Assembly (NCBI GenBank): GCA_003671275.1
Contig: QWPB01000022.1
Coordinates: 1-33,649, forward strand
Direction of reading: 5' to 3'
Length of the DNA: 33,649 nt
Source of the DNA: Planctomycetota bacterium
GTDB lineage: Bacteria; Planctomycetota; Planctomycetia; Planctomycetales; Planctomycetaceae
The position numbers and the translations under genes were made by a program. Position 1 is the stretch's first letter; each line of letters starts with the position of its first letter. Under the pieces are notes generated by a model. The model made no database searches. It was not told the DNA's origin and saw only the letters and a list, made by a program, of their open reading frames with translations. Positions 1 through 6,999 of the stretch are shown here, piece after piece.

Positions 1-185
1 CCTGTTGGATCGACAGTTCCACGAAGCCAGTGCCTCACCCCTGTCTGTCTGGCCCGCACAAATCGCGGAGAAGTCGACCTGTGCCACGTCTGTGAAGACT
101 TGTTGCCTGGAATGCCCGACTGATTGCCACGGTTTGATGCGAAAGCTCCCTCCCCCACACAATCCTGACTTTCCATGAATTGTCG

Positions 186-2138
186 ATGGATTTAGCCGCT
201 CTGGGTCGTACTTCCCGGAAGAATGAATCCACAACTCGACTCGAAAAACCCTATATTGCCTCTGTGGTGTGCCCCTCCTCGGTTGAGTGCCCCGTGATCG
301 TACCCTCCTCATCTCCGTCAGCGATCCACCCCGATGACCTCAATGTCATCCTGGCCACCGATTGCGGCAGCACGACGACCAAGGCGATCCTCATTGAGAA
401 GGTCGATGGGGTCTATCGCCAGACCCATCGCGGCGAGGCCCCGACCACCGTCGAGCAGCCGGTCGCCGATGTCACCGCGGGCGTCGTCAACGCAGCCCTG
501 GAGGTCGGCGAACTGGCCGGGCGGCGGCTGATCGACGACAACGGATTACTCATTCGTCCGTCCCAGGGACCGGATGGGTGCGACATCTATATCTCGACTT
601 CGAGTGCGGGTGGGGGGTTGCAGATCCTGGTCACCGGGGTCGTGCGCGAGATGTCCGCAGCCAGTGCCGAGCGGGCCTCGCTGGGGGCCGGGGCGATCGT
701 GCTGGATGTGATTGCCTCGAACGATCGGCGGCGGCCGCATGAGCAGATCGCCCGCATCCGCGAGCTGCGGCCTGACATGGTGGTGATGGCGGGCGGGACC
801 GATGGCGGGACGCAGAAGCACGTCCTGCAAATTGCCGAACTCATCGCTCCGGCCAAGCCGCGTCCGCGATTCGGCGGCAACTACAAACTCCCCGTCATCT
901 TTGCGGGCAACAAAGACGCAGCCGCCCTGGTGGCGAAGACGTTCGACGATTCGATCACGCTGTCGGTCGTCGACAACGTGCGGCCGGTGCTGGAACGCGA
1001 AAACCTCGCCCCCGCGCGGGACATGATTCATGACCTGTTCCTAGAACATGTCATGGCCCATGCACCGGGGTATGACAAGCTGATCGAGTGGGCCGATGCT
1101 CCGATCATGCCGACGCCGGGAGCGGTGGGCGACATCCTGCAACAGATCGCCAAGACACGCGGGATCAACTGCGTCGGCGTCGACATCGGCGGTGCCACGA
1201 CCGATGTGTTCAGCGTCTTCACCGGAGCCGATGGGTTGCCGGTGTTCAACCGCACCGTGAGCGCGAACCTCGGGATGAGTTACTCGATCTCGAACGTCTG
1301 TGCCGAGGCCGGGATGGCCAACGTCCTCCGCTGGGTCCACGTCGACATGGACGAGCGGGAGCTGCGGAACCGGGTCAAGAACAAGATGATCCGCCCGACG
1401 ACAATCCCCCAGACGCTGGAGGCGTTGATCTTCGAGCAAGCCGTCTCGCGCGAAGCCCTGCGGCTGGCCTACATCCAGCACAAGGCGTTCGCCACGACGC
1501 TCAAGGGAGTGCAGCAGCAGCGGACGATCGCCGACACGTTCTCGCAATCGGCGGGCGGCGGGTCGATCATCGACAACATGCAGCTCGATCTGCTGGTCGC
1601 TTCCGGCGGAGTGTTGTCGCATGCCCCCCGCATGGAGCAGACAGCTCTGATGATGATCGACGCCTTCGAGCCGGAGGGGTTCACCGAGATCGCCAAGGAC
1701 AGCATCTTCATGATGCCGCACCTGGGGGTGCTGGCCAGCGTGCATCCAAGGGCCGCATTAGAGGTCTTCGAACGCGACTGCCTGATCGCCCTCGGCACCG
1801 TCATCGCCCCGCGCGGGACTGGGAAGACCGGCCAGCTGTGTTTGGAGTACGAGATCACCGCTCCCGGCCTCACCGAGAAGGGGTCTTTGGTGTACGGCGA
1901 ACTCCGGCGCTACCCGCTCGCTCTCGGCCAAACCGCCCGCGTCGTGGCGAAACCGGCCCGAGGCTTTGACCTCGGCAACGGCCCCGGTCAACCCGTCGAA
2001 CGCGAAGTCCGAGGCGGGTTGGTTGGCCTGATCCTCGACACCCGCGGCCGCCCCCTCGCCCTCCCGGTGAATCGCGAAGACTGCCGCCGCGTCATGACCG
2101 ACTGGGTGGGGGCCATGGGGTTGTATGAAGTGGGATAG
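186..2138 (+). CDS. glmL: GlmL/MutL-family ASKHA protein (glutamate mutase accessory-like)
   Basis: The family accompanies coenzyme B12-dependent glutamate (methylaspartate) mutase and is thought to act as an ATP-dependent reactivating chaperone. The sequence shows the ASKHA phosphate-1 motif ATDCGSTTTKA near residue 55, a GGTDGG motif near residue 205, an internal GVDIGGATTDVFSV phosphate-2 motif near 335, and a conserved ALGLY-like C-terminus. No mutase subunit lies downstream, and upstream lies outside the window. The start is uncertain. ATG 186 (or TTG 180) gives an N-terminal extension of about 50 residues without recognisable homology and without a ribosome binding site, so GTG 294 is a reasonable alternative. 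The stop codon lies inside the left arm of a long inverted repeat, and the last 97 bases are duplicated at 5360-5456. Family assignment is firm; the in vivo partner is inferred. Confidence 0.85.
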   Translation: MDLAALGRTSRKNESTTRLEKPYIASVVCPSSVECPVIVPSSSPSAIHPDDLNVILATDCGSTTTKAILIEKVDGVYRQTHRGEAPTTVEQPVADVTAGVVNAALEVGELAGRRLIDDNGLLIRPSQGPDGCDIYISTSSAGGGLQILVTGVVREMSAASAERASLGAGAIVLDVIASNDRRRPHEQIARIRELRPDMVVMAGGTDGGTQKHVLQIAELIAPAKPRPRFGGNYKLPVIFAGNKDAAALVAKTFDDSITLSVVDNVRPVLERENLAPARDMIHDLFLEHVMAHAPGYDKLIEWADAPIMPTPGAVGDILQQIAKTRGINCVGVDIGGATTDVFSVFTGADGLPVFNRTVSANLGMSYSISNVCAEAGMANVLRWVHVDMDERELRNRVKNKMIRPTTIPQTLEALIFEQAVSREALRLAYIQHKAFATTLKGVQQQRTIADTFSQSAGGGSIIDNMQLDLLVASGGVLSHAPRMEQTALMMIDAFEPEGFTEIAKDSIFMMPHLGVLASVHPRAALEVFERDCLIALGTVIAPRGTGKTGQLCLEYEITAPGLTEKGSLVYGELRRYPLALGQTARVVAKPARGFDLGNGPGQPVEREVRGGLVGLILDTRGRPLALPVNREDCRRVMTDWVGAMGLYEVG

Positions 2139-2146
2139 GCTTCCAG
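2030..2146 (+). repeat. Left copy of the glmL-tail direct repeat
   Basis: This segment, the 3' end of glmL plus the start of the inverted repeat, matches 5360-5473. Over 2030-2107 it agrees at 76 of 78 positions by eye. A nine-base patch (2108-2116) then differs at six positions, followed by ten identical bases (2117-2126), a 3-base length difference and the shared TAGGCTTCCAG. It defines the left border of the accessory block. Confidence 0.85.
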
Positions 2147-2218
2147 CCTGTCATCTTCTCCGAAAATCCCAATCTCCTCACCAACTCCAAAAACTGACAG
2201 GCTGGAAGCCTATCCCAC
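2130..2218. repeat. Perfect 24-bp inverted repeat overlapping the glmL stop codon
   Basis: The left arm is 2130-2153 (GTGGGATAGGCTTCCAGCC...) and the right arm 2195-2218 is its exact reverse complement, with a 41-base loop. The stop codon of glmL (2136-2138) is inside the left arm. There is no T-run after the right arm, so this looks like a dispersed palindromic repeat and not a classical intrinsic terminator, although the RNA hairpin would be very stable. The core TAGGCTTCCAG recurs at 5463-5473 at the end of the duplicated glmL tail. Confidence 0.9.
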
Positions 2219-2313
2219 GGCAGAGAGATGTCCGCAATATTGACTTCATATCCCCATCTGAGATCATCACTTACCCCGCCGTGTTCGATCACATCCAGAG
2301 ATGGTGAACTTCG

Positions 2314-3261
2314 ATGGATTTCGTTGCCATTGATTTTGAGACTGCGAACCCGAGTCGTAATAGCGCCTGTGCCATCGGCATTACGCCCGTCAAGAATGGG
2401 ATTGTCGGCGAATCGTTTTACAGTCTGATTCGACCACCAGAACTTGAATTCTCGCCCTGGAACACCCGAGTTCATGGCATCACGGAAATCGATGTGATCG
2501 ACTCACCGACTCTCCGTGATCTTTGGCCTGAAATCTCCCCATTGATCGAAGATGGACTTGTCGTCGCCCACAATGCCTCGTTCGATATGAGCGTACTTCG
2601 ACATTCACTCCATGCAGTGGGGTTGTTTGTACCTCGGCTCAGTTATCTGTGTAGCTGTAAACTCTCACGACAGCTGTGGCCGAATCTGGCATCTCATTCT
2701 CTGGGCTTCTTGTCCGTCGCCCATTCGATTCCGCTGGATCATCACCACGCTGGCAGTGACTCTTTGGCTGCTGCTCAACTGGTGCTACTTGGAGGCAAAG
2801 AGAAGGGAGTCGCTTGCCCTCGTGAGTTGGCGAGATGCTGTCACGTGTCCGTCGGAGAAGTCTACTCAAATGACAGCTGGACGCCCGTGTCGGGACCATC
2901 AGGTCGCCGATCCAAAACAACATTCGAACTTCAATTGCCAGACGGCTACGAAGTGTCGACGCACCAGTTCTTTGGCAAGCAGGTGATGTTCACGGGAACC
3001 ATGATCGCTCTCACGCGAGATGAGGCCAAACAGGTTGTGAGGCAGTTGGGAGGCGACACGAAGAGTTCCGTAACAAAGAATACGGACTATCTGGTCGTTG
3101 GCGAATTGGATGTTCGTCGATTGGCTGAAGGTGCGAGCGAGTCAGAGAAGCTGCGAGACGCAACGTCCCTCCGGGAAAAGGGTGGTAAGGTCAAGATCAT
3201 CACGGATTCCGATTTCATGGAGATGATCTCTGCTTTCGATGAAGATTCAGGAAAGCGATGA
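2314..3261 (+). CDS. DEDDh 3'-5' exonuclease with C-terminal BRCT domain
   Basis: The protein has 315 residues. Residues 1-160 form a DnaQ-type exonuclease: DFET supplies D7 and E9, AHNASFD supplies D91, and HHAGSD supplies H144 and D149, so the full DEDDh set is present. A short linker follows, then a BRCT domain at about 222-304 (FTGTM, LGGDTKSSVTKNTDYLVVG) of the type found in DNA ligase LigA and in exonuclease-BRCT proteins. The expected activity is 3'-5' single-strand DNA or RNA trimming, with BRCT directing it to DNA ends or partners. The gene overlaps the next by ATGA (3258-3261), implying translational coupling. Its GC content is visibly lower than that of glmL, consistent with acquired DNA. 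The specific role (repair or defence) is not shown. Confidence 0.85.
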   Translation: MDFVAIDFETANPSRNSACAIGITPVKNGIVGESFYSLIRPPELEFSPWNTRVHGITEIDVIDSPTLRDLWPEISPLIEDGLVVAHNASFDMSVLRHSLHAVGLFVPRLSYLCSCKLSRQLWPNLASHSLGFLSVAHSIPLDHHHAGSDSLAAAQLVLLGGKEKGVACPRELARCCHVSVGEVYSNDSWTPVSGPSGRRSKTTFELQLPDGYEVSTHQFFGKQVMFTGTMIALTRDEAKQVVRQLGGDTKSSVTKNTDYLVVGELDVRRLAEGASESEKLRDATSLREKGGKVKIITDSDFMEMISAFDEDSGKR

Positions 3262-3911
3262 ACACGACAACAGACGAACTACCGCTTTGGAACTCATCCA
3301 CGGATGACCCGCTCCAGCGGTCTCCGATCGAGTGGGTATCTCGCTGTTACGAAAGTTCAGAGCAGTGGAAGCAGAAAGCCCGTGAAGTGTTCCTTTCAGT
3401 CAATGGGGAAAGCAATGTGGCACGGAATCGGGTGGCGGCACTGGTGCGGGACTACTTCATCGCCCTTCCTACTGAGCCGGAAGCTGTCCGCCGGTGGAAG
3501 AAGGGGAGCAATGAAGTCGAGACGATCCTCATGCAGCCACCGAAGGTGTCGACTTCGAATGCCGCCTACTTCGACTGGGTGCATATCGCCGACTTTTTGC
3601 TACTCGCTTGTGCGTCCCCCAACCTGGAGTCTTCAGAGAATCAGACGAGGGACAACGAATACCGATCGGTGTTGGAGTCCTTCAGGATTCGCAACATTGT
3701 GTTTCATGCGAGGAGGGAATTGGTCGACAAACCGGCGGCCTCGGACGAGGATATCCTGGCTTCGCTTCGTTCCGCTCATCCGACAGTCGCACTGGCCCAT
3801 GTCAAAGAGGCTCGTCGACTGAATCGATCTGGGACGCCGAATCGAGAGCCAGTCGAACCGCCGCCACCTTCGCCTGTCCCGCTGTTCGTGCCAATCTACT
3901 TTCGAGGCTGA
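3258..3911 (+). CDS. Unknown protein coupled to the exonuclease-BRCT gene
   Basis: This 217-residue protein starts at the ATG that overlaps the exonuclease stop codon (ATGA), so the two are almost certainly co-translated. No domain is recognised. There is no signal peptide and no clear membrane segment. The middle looks mostly helical and charged, and the C-terminus is a proline-rich tail (PVEPPPPSPVPLFVP) ending in IYFRG. Its base composition resembles the exonuclease gene. The coupling suggests that it works with the exonuclease, for example as a regulator, specificity subunit or partner, but this is inference from gene order only. Confidence 0.7.
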   Translation: MNTTTDELPLWNSSTDDPLQRSPIEWVSRCYESSEQWKQKAREVFLSVNGESNVARNRVAALVRDYFIALPTEPEAVRRWKKGSNEVETILMQPPKVSTSNAAYFDWVHIADFLLLACASPNLESSENQTRDNEYRSVLESFRIRNIVFHARRELVDKPAASDEDILASLRSAHPTVALAHVKEARRLNRSGTPNREPVEPPPPSPVPLFVPIYFRG

Positions 3912-4291
3912 TCCGGGTGAGCAGATCTGGCTTCGGCCTGCCTCACTCACCCCAACCGGCGATTAGAAAACTGGAAAGACGACAGACCTCACACGAAGGC
4001 GCGGGTCGGGTGGCACACTCTGAGTCTTCAAAGGGTGTGGCGAGGGCCGGAAGACCACGGCCTTCGTAAAGCCTCAGGCCGTGCCACCCGTCCGTTGCGT
4101 GCCTGCCGCCGCTTTCGCGGCCGGAGAGGCGAATTCAATCGAGTCCGTGGGCTGTCGCCCACGGCTATCTGCTGCCACCGCTTTCGCGGCGAAGAGTTTG
4201 CCAATGGAGGCACACACCATTGGGATTGGTGCGTTTTCTCTGATAGACTGAATCGAGCCAGAGTAACAGCCGTCGCCCAGGAGAAGTTACC
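3912..4291. other. Intergenic repeat-rich stretch
   Basis: This 380-base stretch carries no convincing gene. It contains a 10-bp inverted pair CGGGTGGCAC (4007-4016) / GTGCCACCCG (4081-4090), a tight hairpin CCGTGGGC-TGTC-GCCCACGG (4145-4164), and two copies of CCGCTTTCGCGGC-like sequence flanking that hairpin. The last 70 bases appear to hold the promoter of the toxin-antitoxin pair. Confidence 0.6.
4220..4249 (+). promoter_or_regulatory. Candidate promoter of the intact toxin-antitoxin pair
   Basis: A TTGGGA at about 4220-4225 and a TAGACT at about 4244-4249, 18 bases apart, resemble -35 and -10 boxes and lie about 45 bases before the antitoxin start. A good Shine-Dalgarno sequence, AGGAG, stands 8 bases before that ATG. 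The promoter is a pattern match only. Confidence 0.35.
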
Positions 4292-4507
4292 ATGATCGCA
4301 CCGCGCGAGAAGATCGTTCGAGAGGCCCTGAAGCTGTCCGAAGGGGAGCGGGCGAAAGTCGTTCAGGAATTGCTCGACAGCCTCAGTCCCGAAGTGGGCG
4401 AGGTGCTGGATGACAGTTGGGCCGAGGAGTTGGACCGCCGTTTCGCCGACTGGGAAGCGAACCCGTCCTCTGGCGTGCCGTGGTCGGAACTGAAGGCTCA
4501 GCGGTAG
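4292..4507 (+). CDS. Antitoxin, addiction-module component family
   Basis: The product is a 71-residue protein with the two-part layout of the 'putative addiction module component' family. A helical N-terminal half (LSEGERAKVVQELLDSL) is followed by a DDSWAEELDRRFADWE segment and a short C-terminal stretch (SGVPWSELKAQR) expected to wrap around the toxin. The start is supported by AGGAG 8 bases upstream. The toxin gene begins 6 bases after the stop, the usual antitoxin-first arrangement. Such antitoxins normally neutralise the toxin and may repress their own promoter. A second, broken copy of this family lies at 5047-5270. Confidence 0.85.
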   Translation: MIAPREKIVREALKLSEGERAKVVQELLDSLSPEVGEVLDDSWAEELDRRFADWEANPSSGVPWSELKAQR

Positions 4508-4513
4508 TCCCTC

Positions 4514-4825
4514 ATGCCCGCAGAAGTCATCTTTGACCACTCGGCCAGTCGTGAATATCTGCGAGCTCGCCGTTGGTACGCTGAACGGGCGGAAGAGCGA
4601 ATCGCTCAAGGATTCACGAACGAAGTCGATCGCGTTCTCGTTCACATCGTCGAAAATCCAGAGGCCGCCGGAACCGTTTTTCGGCAACACTATCGCTGGG
4701 TGCGGCTGCATCGATTCCCGTATCTGATCTACTACCGGATTGCCAATTCCGACACTGTCGTGATTCTGGCGGTGGCCCACAAACGCCGCCGACTGGGATA
4801 TTGGATGCGCCGCGACAAAGAGTGA
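4514..4825 (+). CDS. ParE/RelE-family toxin
   Basis: The 103-residue protein has the RelE/ParE fold signature. An N-terminal strand (EVIFDHSASREYLRARRWY) is followed by two helices and the C-terminal strands RWVRLHRFPYLIYYRI and TVVILAVAHKRRRLGYW. The 'FPYLIYYRI...VAHKRR' ending is typical of the 'type II TA system RelE/ParE toxin' group that pairs with the antitoxin family encoded just upstream. The length is normal and the gene looks intact. Whether it cleaves mRNA on the ribosome (RelE) or poisons gyrase (ParE) cannot be told from sequence alone. Confidence 0.85.
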   Translation: MPAEVIFDHSASREYLRARRWYAERAEERIAQGFTNEVDRVLVHIVENPEAAGTVFRQHYRWVRLHRFPYLIYYRIANSDTVVILAVAHKRRRLGYWMRRDKE

Positions 4826-4830
4826 ATCGC

Positions 4831-4976
4831 GTTGGGTGCCACAGACGGTCGCTTTGGACCGCCAGTGTTGGGTGGTCGATTGACTGCGTATCACACAGGC
4901 AAGTCAAAGCCCTCCCCAATGGCACCCAACGCAGGCCCACCATCTGGCGGTGCAACGTCGCACATGGTGGGCCTGC
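4831..4976. repeat. Two nested/adjacent inverted repeats between TA modules
   Basis: GTTGGGTGCCA (4831-4841) pairs exactly with TGGCACCCAAC (4920-4930). GCAGGCCCACCAT (4931-4943) pairs exactly with ATGGTGGGCCTGC (4964-4976). The two palindromes abut and fill most of the 221-base space between the intact and the broken TA pairs. Neither is followed by a T-run. Confidence 0.75.
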
Positions 4977-5046
4977 ATCGCATTCGCCTCGCCGAACCCA
5001 CCGCTTAGAATGACGGTCAGGTTCACCCACCGGAGTGTTACAGATC

Positions 5047-5270
5047 ATGTCCGCATTGGAACTTAAAGAGCAGTTGGCCACTCTCTCAGTGGAGGATCGC
5101 GCAAGGCTCGCTCTCTACTTGATCGAATCACTCGATGTTGAACCACGATGAATACCGATCACCTGTGGGAAGCGGAACTGGATCGTCGGGTAGAGGAAAT
5201 TCGCCAAGGTGTCGCAGCCAGCGAACCAGCGGAGATCGTGATGAAACGCCTGCGGCAGAAGCCTTCGTGA
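5047..5270 (+). pseudogene. Frameshifted antitoxin (addiction-module family)
   Basis: Two short frames together make one family member. ATG 5047 to TGA 5151 encodes 34 residues ending LSVEDRARLALYLIESLDVEPR. ATG 5148 to TGA 5270 encodes 40 residues (MNTDHLWEAELDRRVEEIRQ...). They line up respectively with the N- and C-terminal halves of the intact antitoxin at 4292-4507 (LSEGERAKVVQELLDSL and DDSWAEELDRR). The junction is a frame change at an ATGA overlap, so a reinitiated two-piece product is conceivable. A frameshifted remnant is the simpler reading. Confidence 0.75.
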
Positions 5271-5465
5271 AAGCTGCGGATTCATTCCGACGCAGCGATC
5301 GAATGGTACAATCAACGTCAGCCGGGGTTGGGCTTGGCCCTGCATGCTTCCGTGCAGACGATCCTCAACACCCGAGGCCGCCCCCTCGCCCTCCCGGTGA
5401 ATCGCGAAGACTGCCGCCGCGTCATGACCGACTGGGTCAATGCGCTGGGGTTGTATAGGGAATAG
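5267..5465 (+). pseudogene. Truncated RelE-type toxin fused in frame to a glmL tail copy
   Basis: The frame from 5271 reads KLRIHSDAAIEWYNQRQPGL..., a typical RelE/ParE toxin N-terminus, and after ...HASVQTI continues without a stop into NTRGRPLALPVNREDCRRV... and WVNALGLYRE, which is the GlmL C-terminus. About 33 toxin residues and 32 GlmL-like residues are joined. A GTG at 5267 overlaps the antitoxin stop and would be the natural start, but it is out of frame by one base in the GTGAAAG run, and a stop (TGA 5268-5270) precedes the first in-frame codon. The toxin's C-terminal strands are missing, so it is very unlikely to be functional. Confidence 0.75.
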
Positions 5466-5473
5466 GCTTCCAG
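5360..5473 (+). repeat. Right copy of the glmL-tail direct repeat
   Basis: This is the second copy of the glmL 3' end (see 2030-2146), in the same orientation and 3,330 bases away. Its peptide reads NTRGRPLALP... and WVNALGLY against DTRGRPLALP... and WVGAMGLY in glmL. It ends with TAGGCTTCCAG, the core of the inverted repeat found after glmL, but the rest of that palindrome is absent. It marks the right border of the accessory block. Confidence 0.85.
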
Positions 5474-5499
5474 AGCCCTGTCTGATCCGAGTTTTCGAT

Positions 5500-6903
5500 T
5501 TAGCCAAACAGCTCGTAAAGACGGCGGCCTTCATCCATTAGCGGAAAGGGGCGACCTTCGCGGTCCCGAGCTGTCAGATCGTCAATTCCCATCGCATGAA
5601 ACACCGTCCGGGCGATCTCTTCCGGACCGACGGGGTGATCGGCAGGATATTCTGCGTGCTTGTCACTGGAACCGTATACCTGCCCTCCCTGGATTCCCCC
5701 GCCAGCCAGCAACACCGACATGCAGCTGGTCCAATGGTCGCGGCCCGCTCCGGACACGCCTCCCGAGCGAGGATCCCCGATCTTGGGACGCCGCCCCATC
5801 TCGCTCGACACGATGACCAGAGTTTCGTCCAACAGCCCCCGCTCGTGCAGGTCCGCGAGCAGCGCCGCGTACGGACGATCGAATTCTGGCAGCAGCTTGT
5901 CCTGCAGGCAGCCAAAATTATTGCCGTGCGTGTCCCATCCTCCACCACTTTTACAGAGACTGTCAAGTTCTTTATTGGCTTTATAGAACACGGTGATAAA
6001 CGGGACGCTCGCTTCCACCAGACGACGGGCCAGAAGCAACGACATCCCCATGATACCGGCCCCGTAGCGTTCACGAACCGCCACCGGTTCCGCCTGCAGG
6101 TCAAAAGCGGCCTTGGTCTCGCGTGAGGTCAGCAGAGTGAAGGCCTTCTGCTGATGCGTGCTGTAACGGTTGATCCCGCCCGTCTGTTCCACGGGACGTT
6201 CGGCTCGATCGATCGCAGCCAGAAGTTCCCGTCGCTGAAGGAGATGTTCAACCGATGTCCCGCCATCCAGCGAGAGTGCCGGAACCTGAAAATCCAGCGG
6301 TTTCTCGCGTGACCCGTCAATGAACACCGGATCAAACTCAATCCCCAGCCTTGCCGCGAACTGCCCGGGTCGCGTGTACTCTGGAGCCCCTTCCTTCTGA
6401 GGCAGTGTGATCGCCGATGGCAGTGACGGATGCGGGGGCCGCTTGGCAGCCACCACGGAAGCCATGGATGGCCAGTCCGTTGGGTAGGGCGTTCGCGCAT
6501 TCAACAATCGATGAAACGTTGGGTCAGGGGCATGCCCGGTCAGGTTGTAATAGTACCCGGCATGATGGTCGCCCGTGCCACGTCCATGATCGCCGACAGA
6601 CCGCACGATCGAGAACCGATGGGCCTGCTGGGCTGTCAGTGGCAAATGCTCACACAGCTGGATCGCGGGACTGGTGGTTGAGATTGGTTCAAACGGCCCG
6701 CGATACTCCCGAGGGGCCTTGGGTTTCATGTCCCACGTATCAATATGCGAGGCCCCTCCGCTGAGCCAGATCATGATCGCCGACTTAGCCACGCGGCGCG
6801 GGGCGGCCCCGCGCGCTTTCCCCGCAGCCAGTAATCCCGCCCCGGACGCAATCAGGAACGTTCTGCGGTTGTGGGGCAACGATCCGCCGAGCGGCAACAA
6901 CAT
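5500..6903 (-). CDS. DUF1501 (sulfatase-like fold) secreted protein
   Basis: The product has 467 residues. The N-terminus, NRRTFLIASGAGLLAAGKARGA, resembles a twin-arginine leader. The body carries DUF1501 signatures: IWLSGGASHIDTWDMKP near 45-60, GDHGRGTGDHHAGYYYNLTG near 105-125, GGGWDTHGNNF near 320-330 and VIVSSEMGRRPKIGD near 365-380. The family is related to the alkaline phosphatase/sulfatase superfamily and is greatly expanded in planctomycetes, often beside DUF1549/DUF1553 cytochrome-like genes. No such partner is seen here. The substrate is unknown. The gene faces, tail to tail, the chimeric toxin/glmL remnant, 34 bases away. Confidence 0.9.
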   Translation of the reverse strand: MLLPLGGSLPHNRRTFLIASGAGLLAAGKARGAAPRRVAKSAIMIWLSGGASHIDTWDMKPKAPREYRGPFEPISTTSPAIQLCEHLPLTAQQAHRFSIVRSVGDHGRGTGDHHAGYYYNLTGHAPDPTFHRLLNARTPYPTDWPSMASVVAAKRPPHPSLPSAITLPQKEGAPEYTRPGQFAARLGIEFDPVFIDGSREKPLDFQVPALSLDGGTSVEHLLQRRELLAAIDRAERPVEQTGGINRYSTHQQKAFTLLTSRETKAAFDLQAEPVAVRERYGAGIMGMSLLLARRLVEASVPFITVFYKANKELDSLCKSGGGWDTHGNNFGCLQDKLLPEFDRPYAALLADLHERGLLDETLVIVSSEMGRRPKIGDPRSGGVSGAGRDHWTSCMSVLLAGGGIQGGQVYGSSDKHAEYPADHPVGPEEIARTVFHAMGIDDLTARDREGRPFPLMDEGRRLYELFG

Positions 6904-6999
6904 TGATCACTCCAACATCAAAAAGTCCTGATGCGATTGTAATGACCTCTTGCCGGGCCGATCCAGCGGAAAGCCGGATTGAGGGAAACGAAGATCCGA

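Noticed and set aside
1-185. Minus-strand frame of 65 codons in the first 232 bases
   Set aside because: No ribosome site and no recognisable product, and it overlaps the start of glmL. Nothing else was seen in the first 185 bases.
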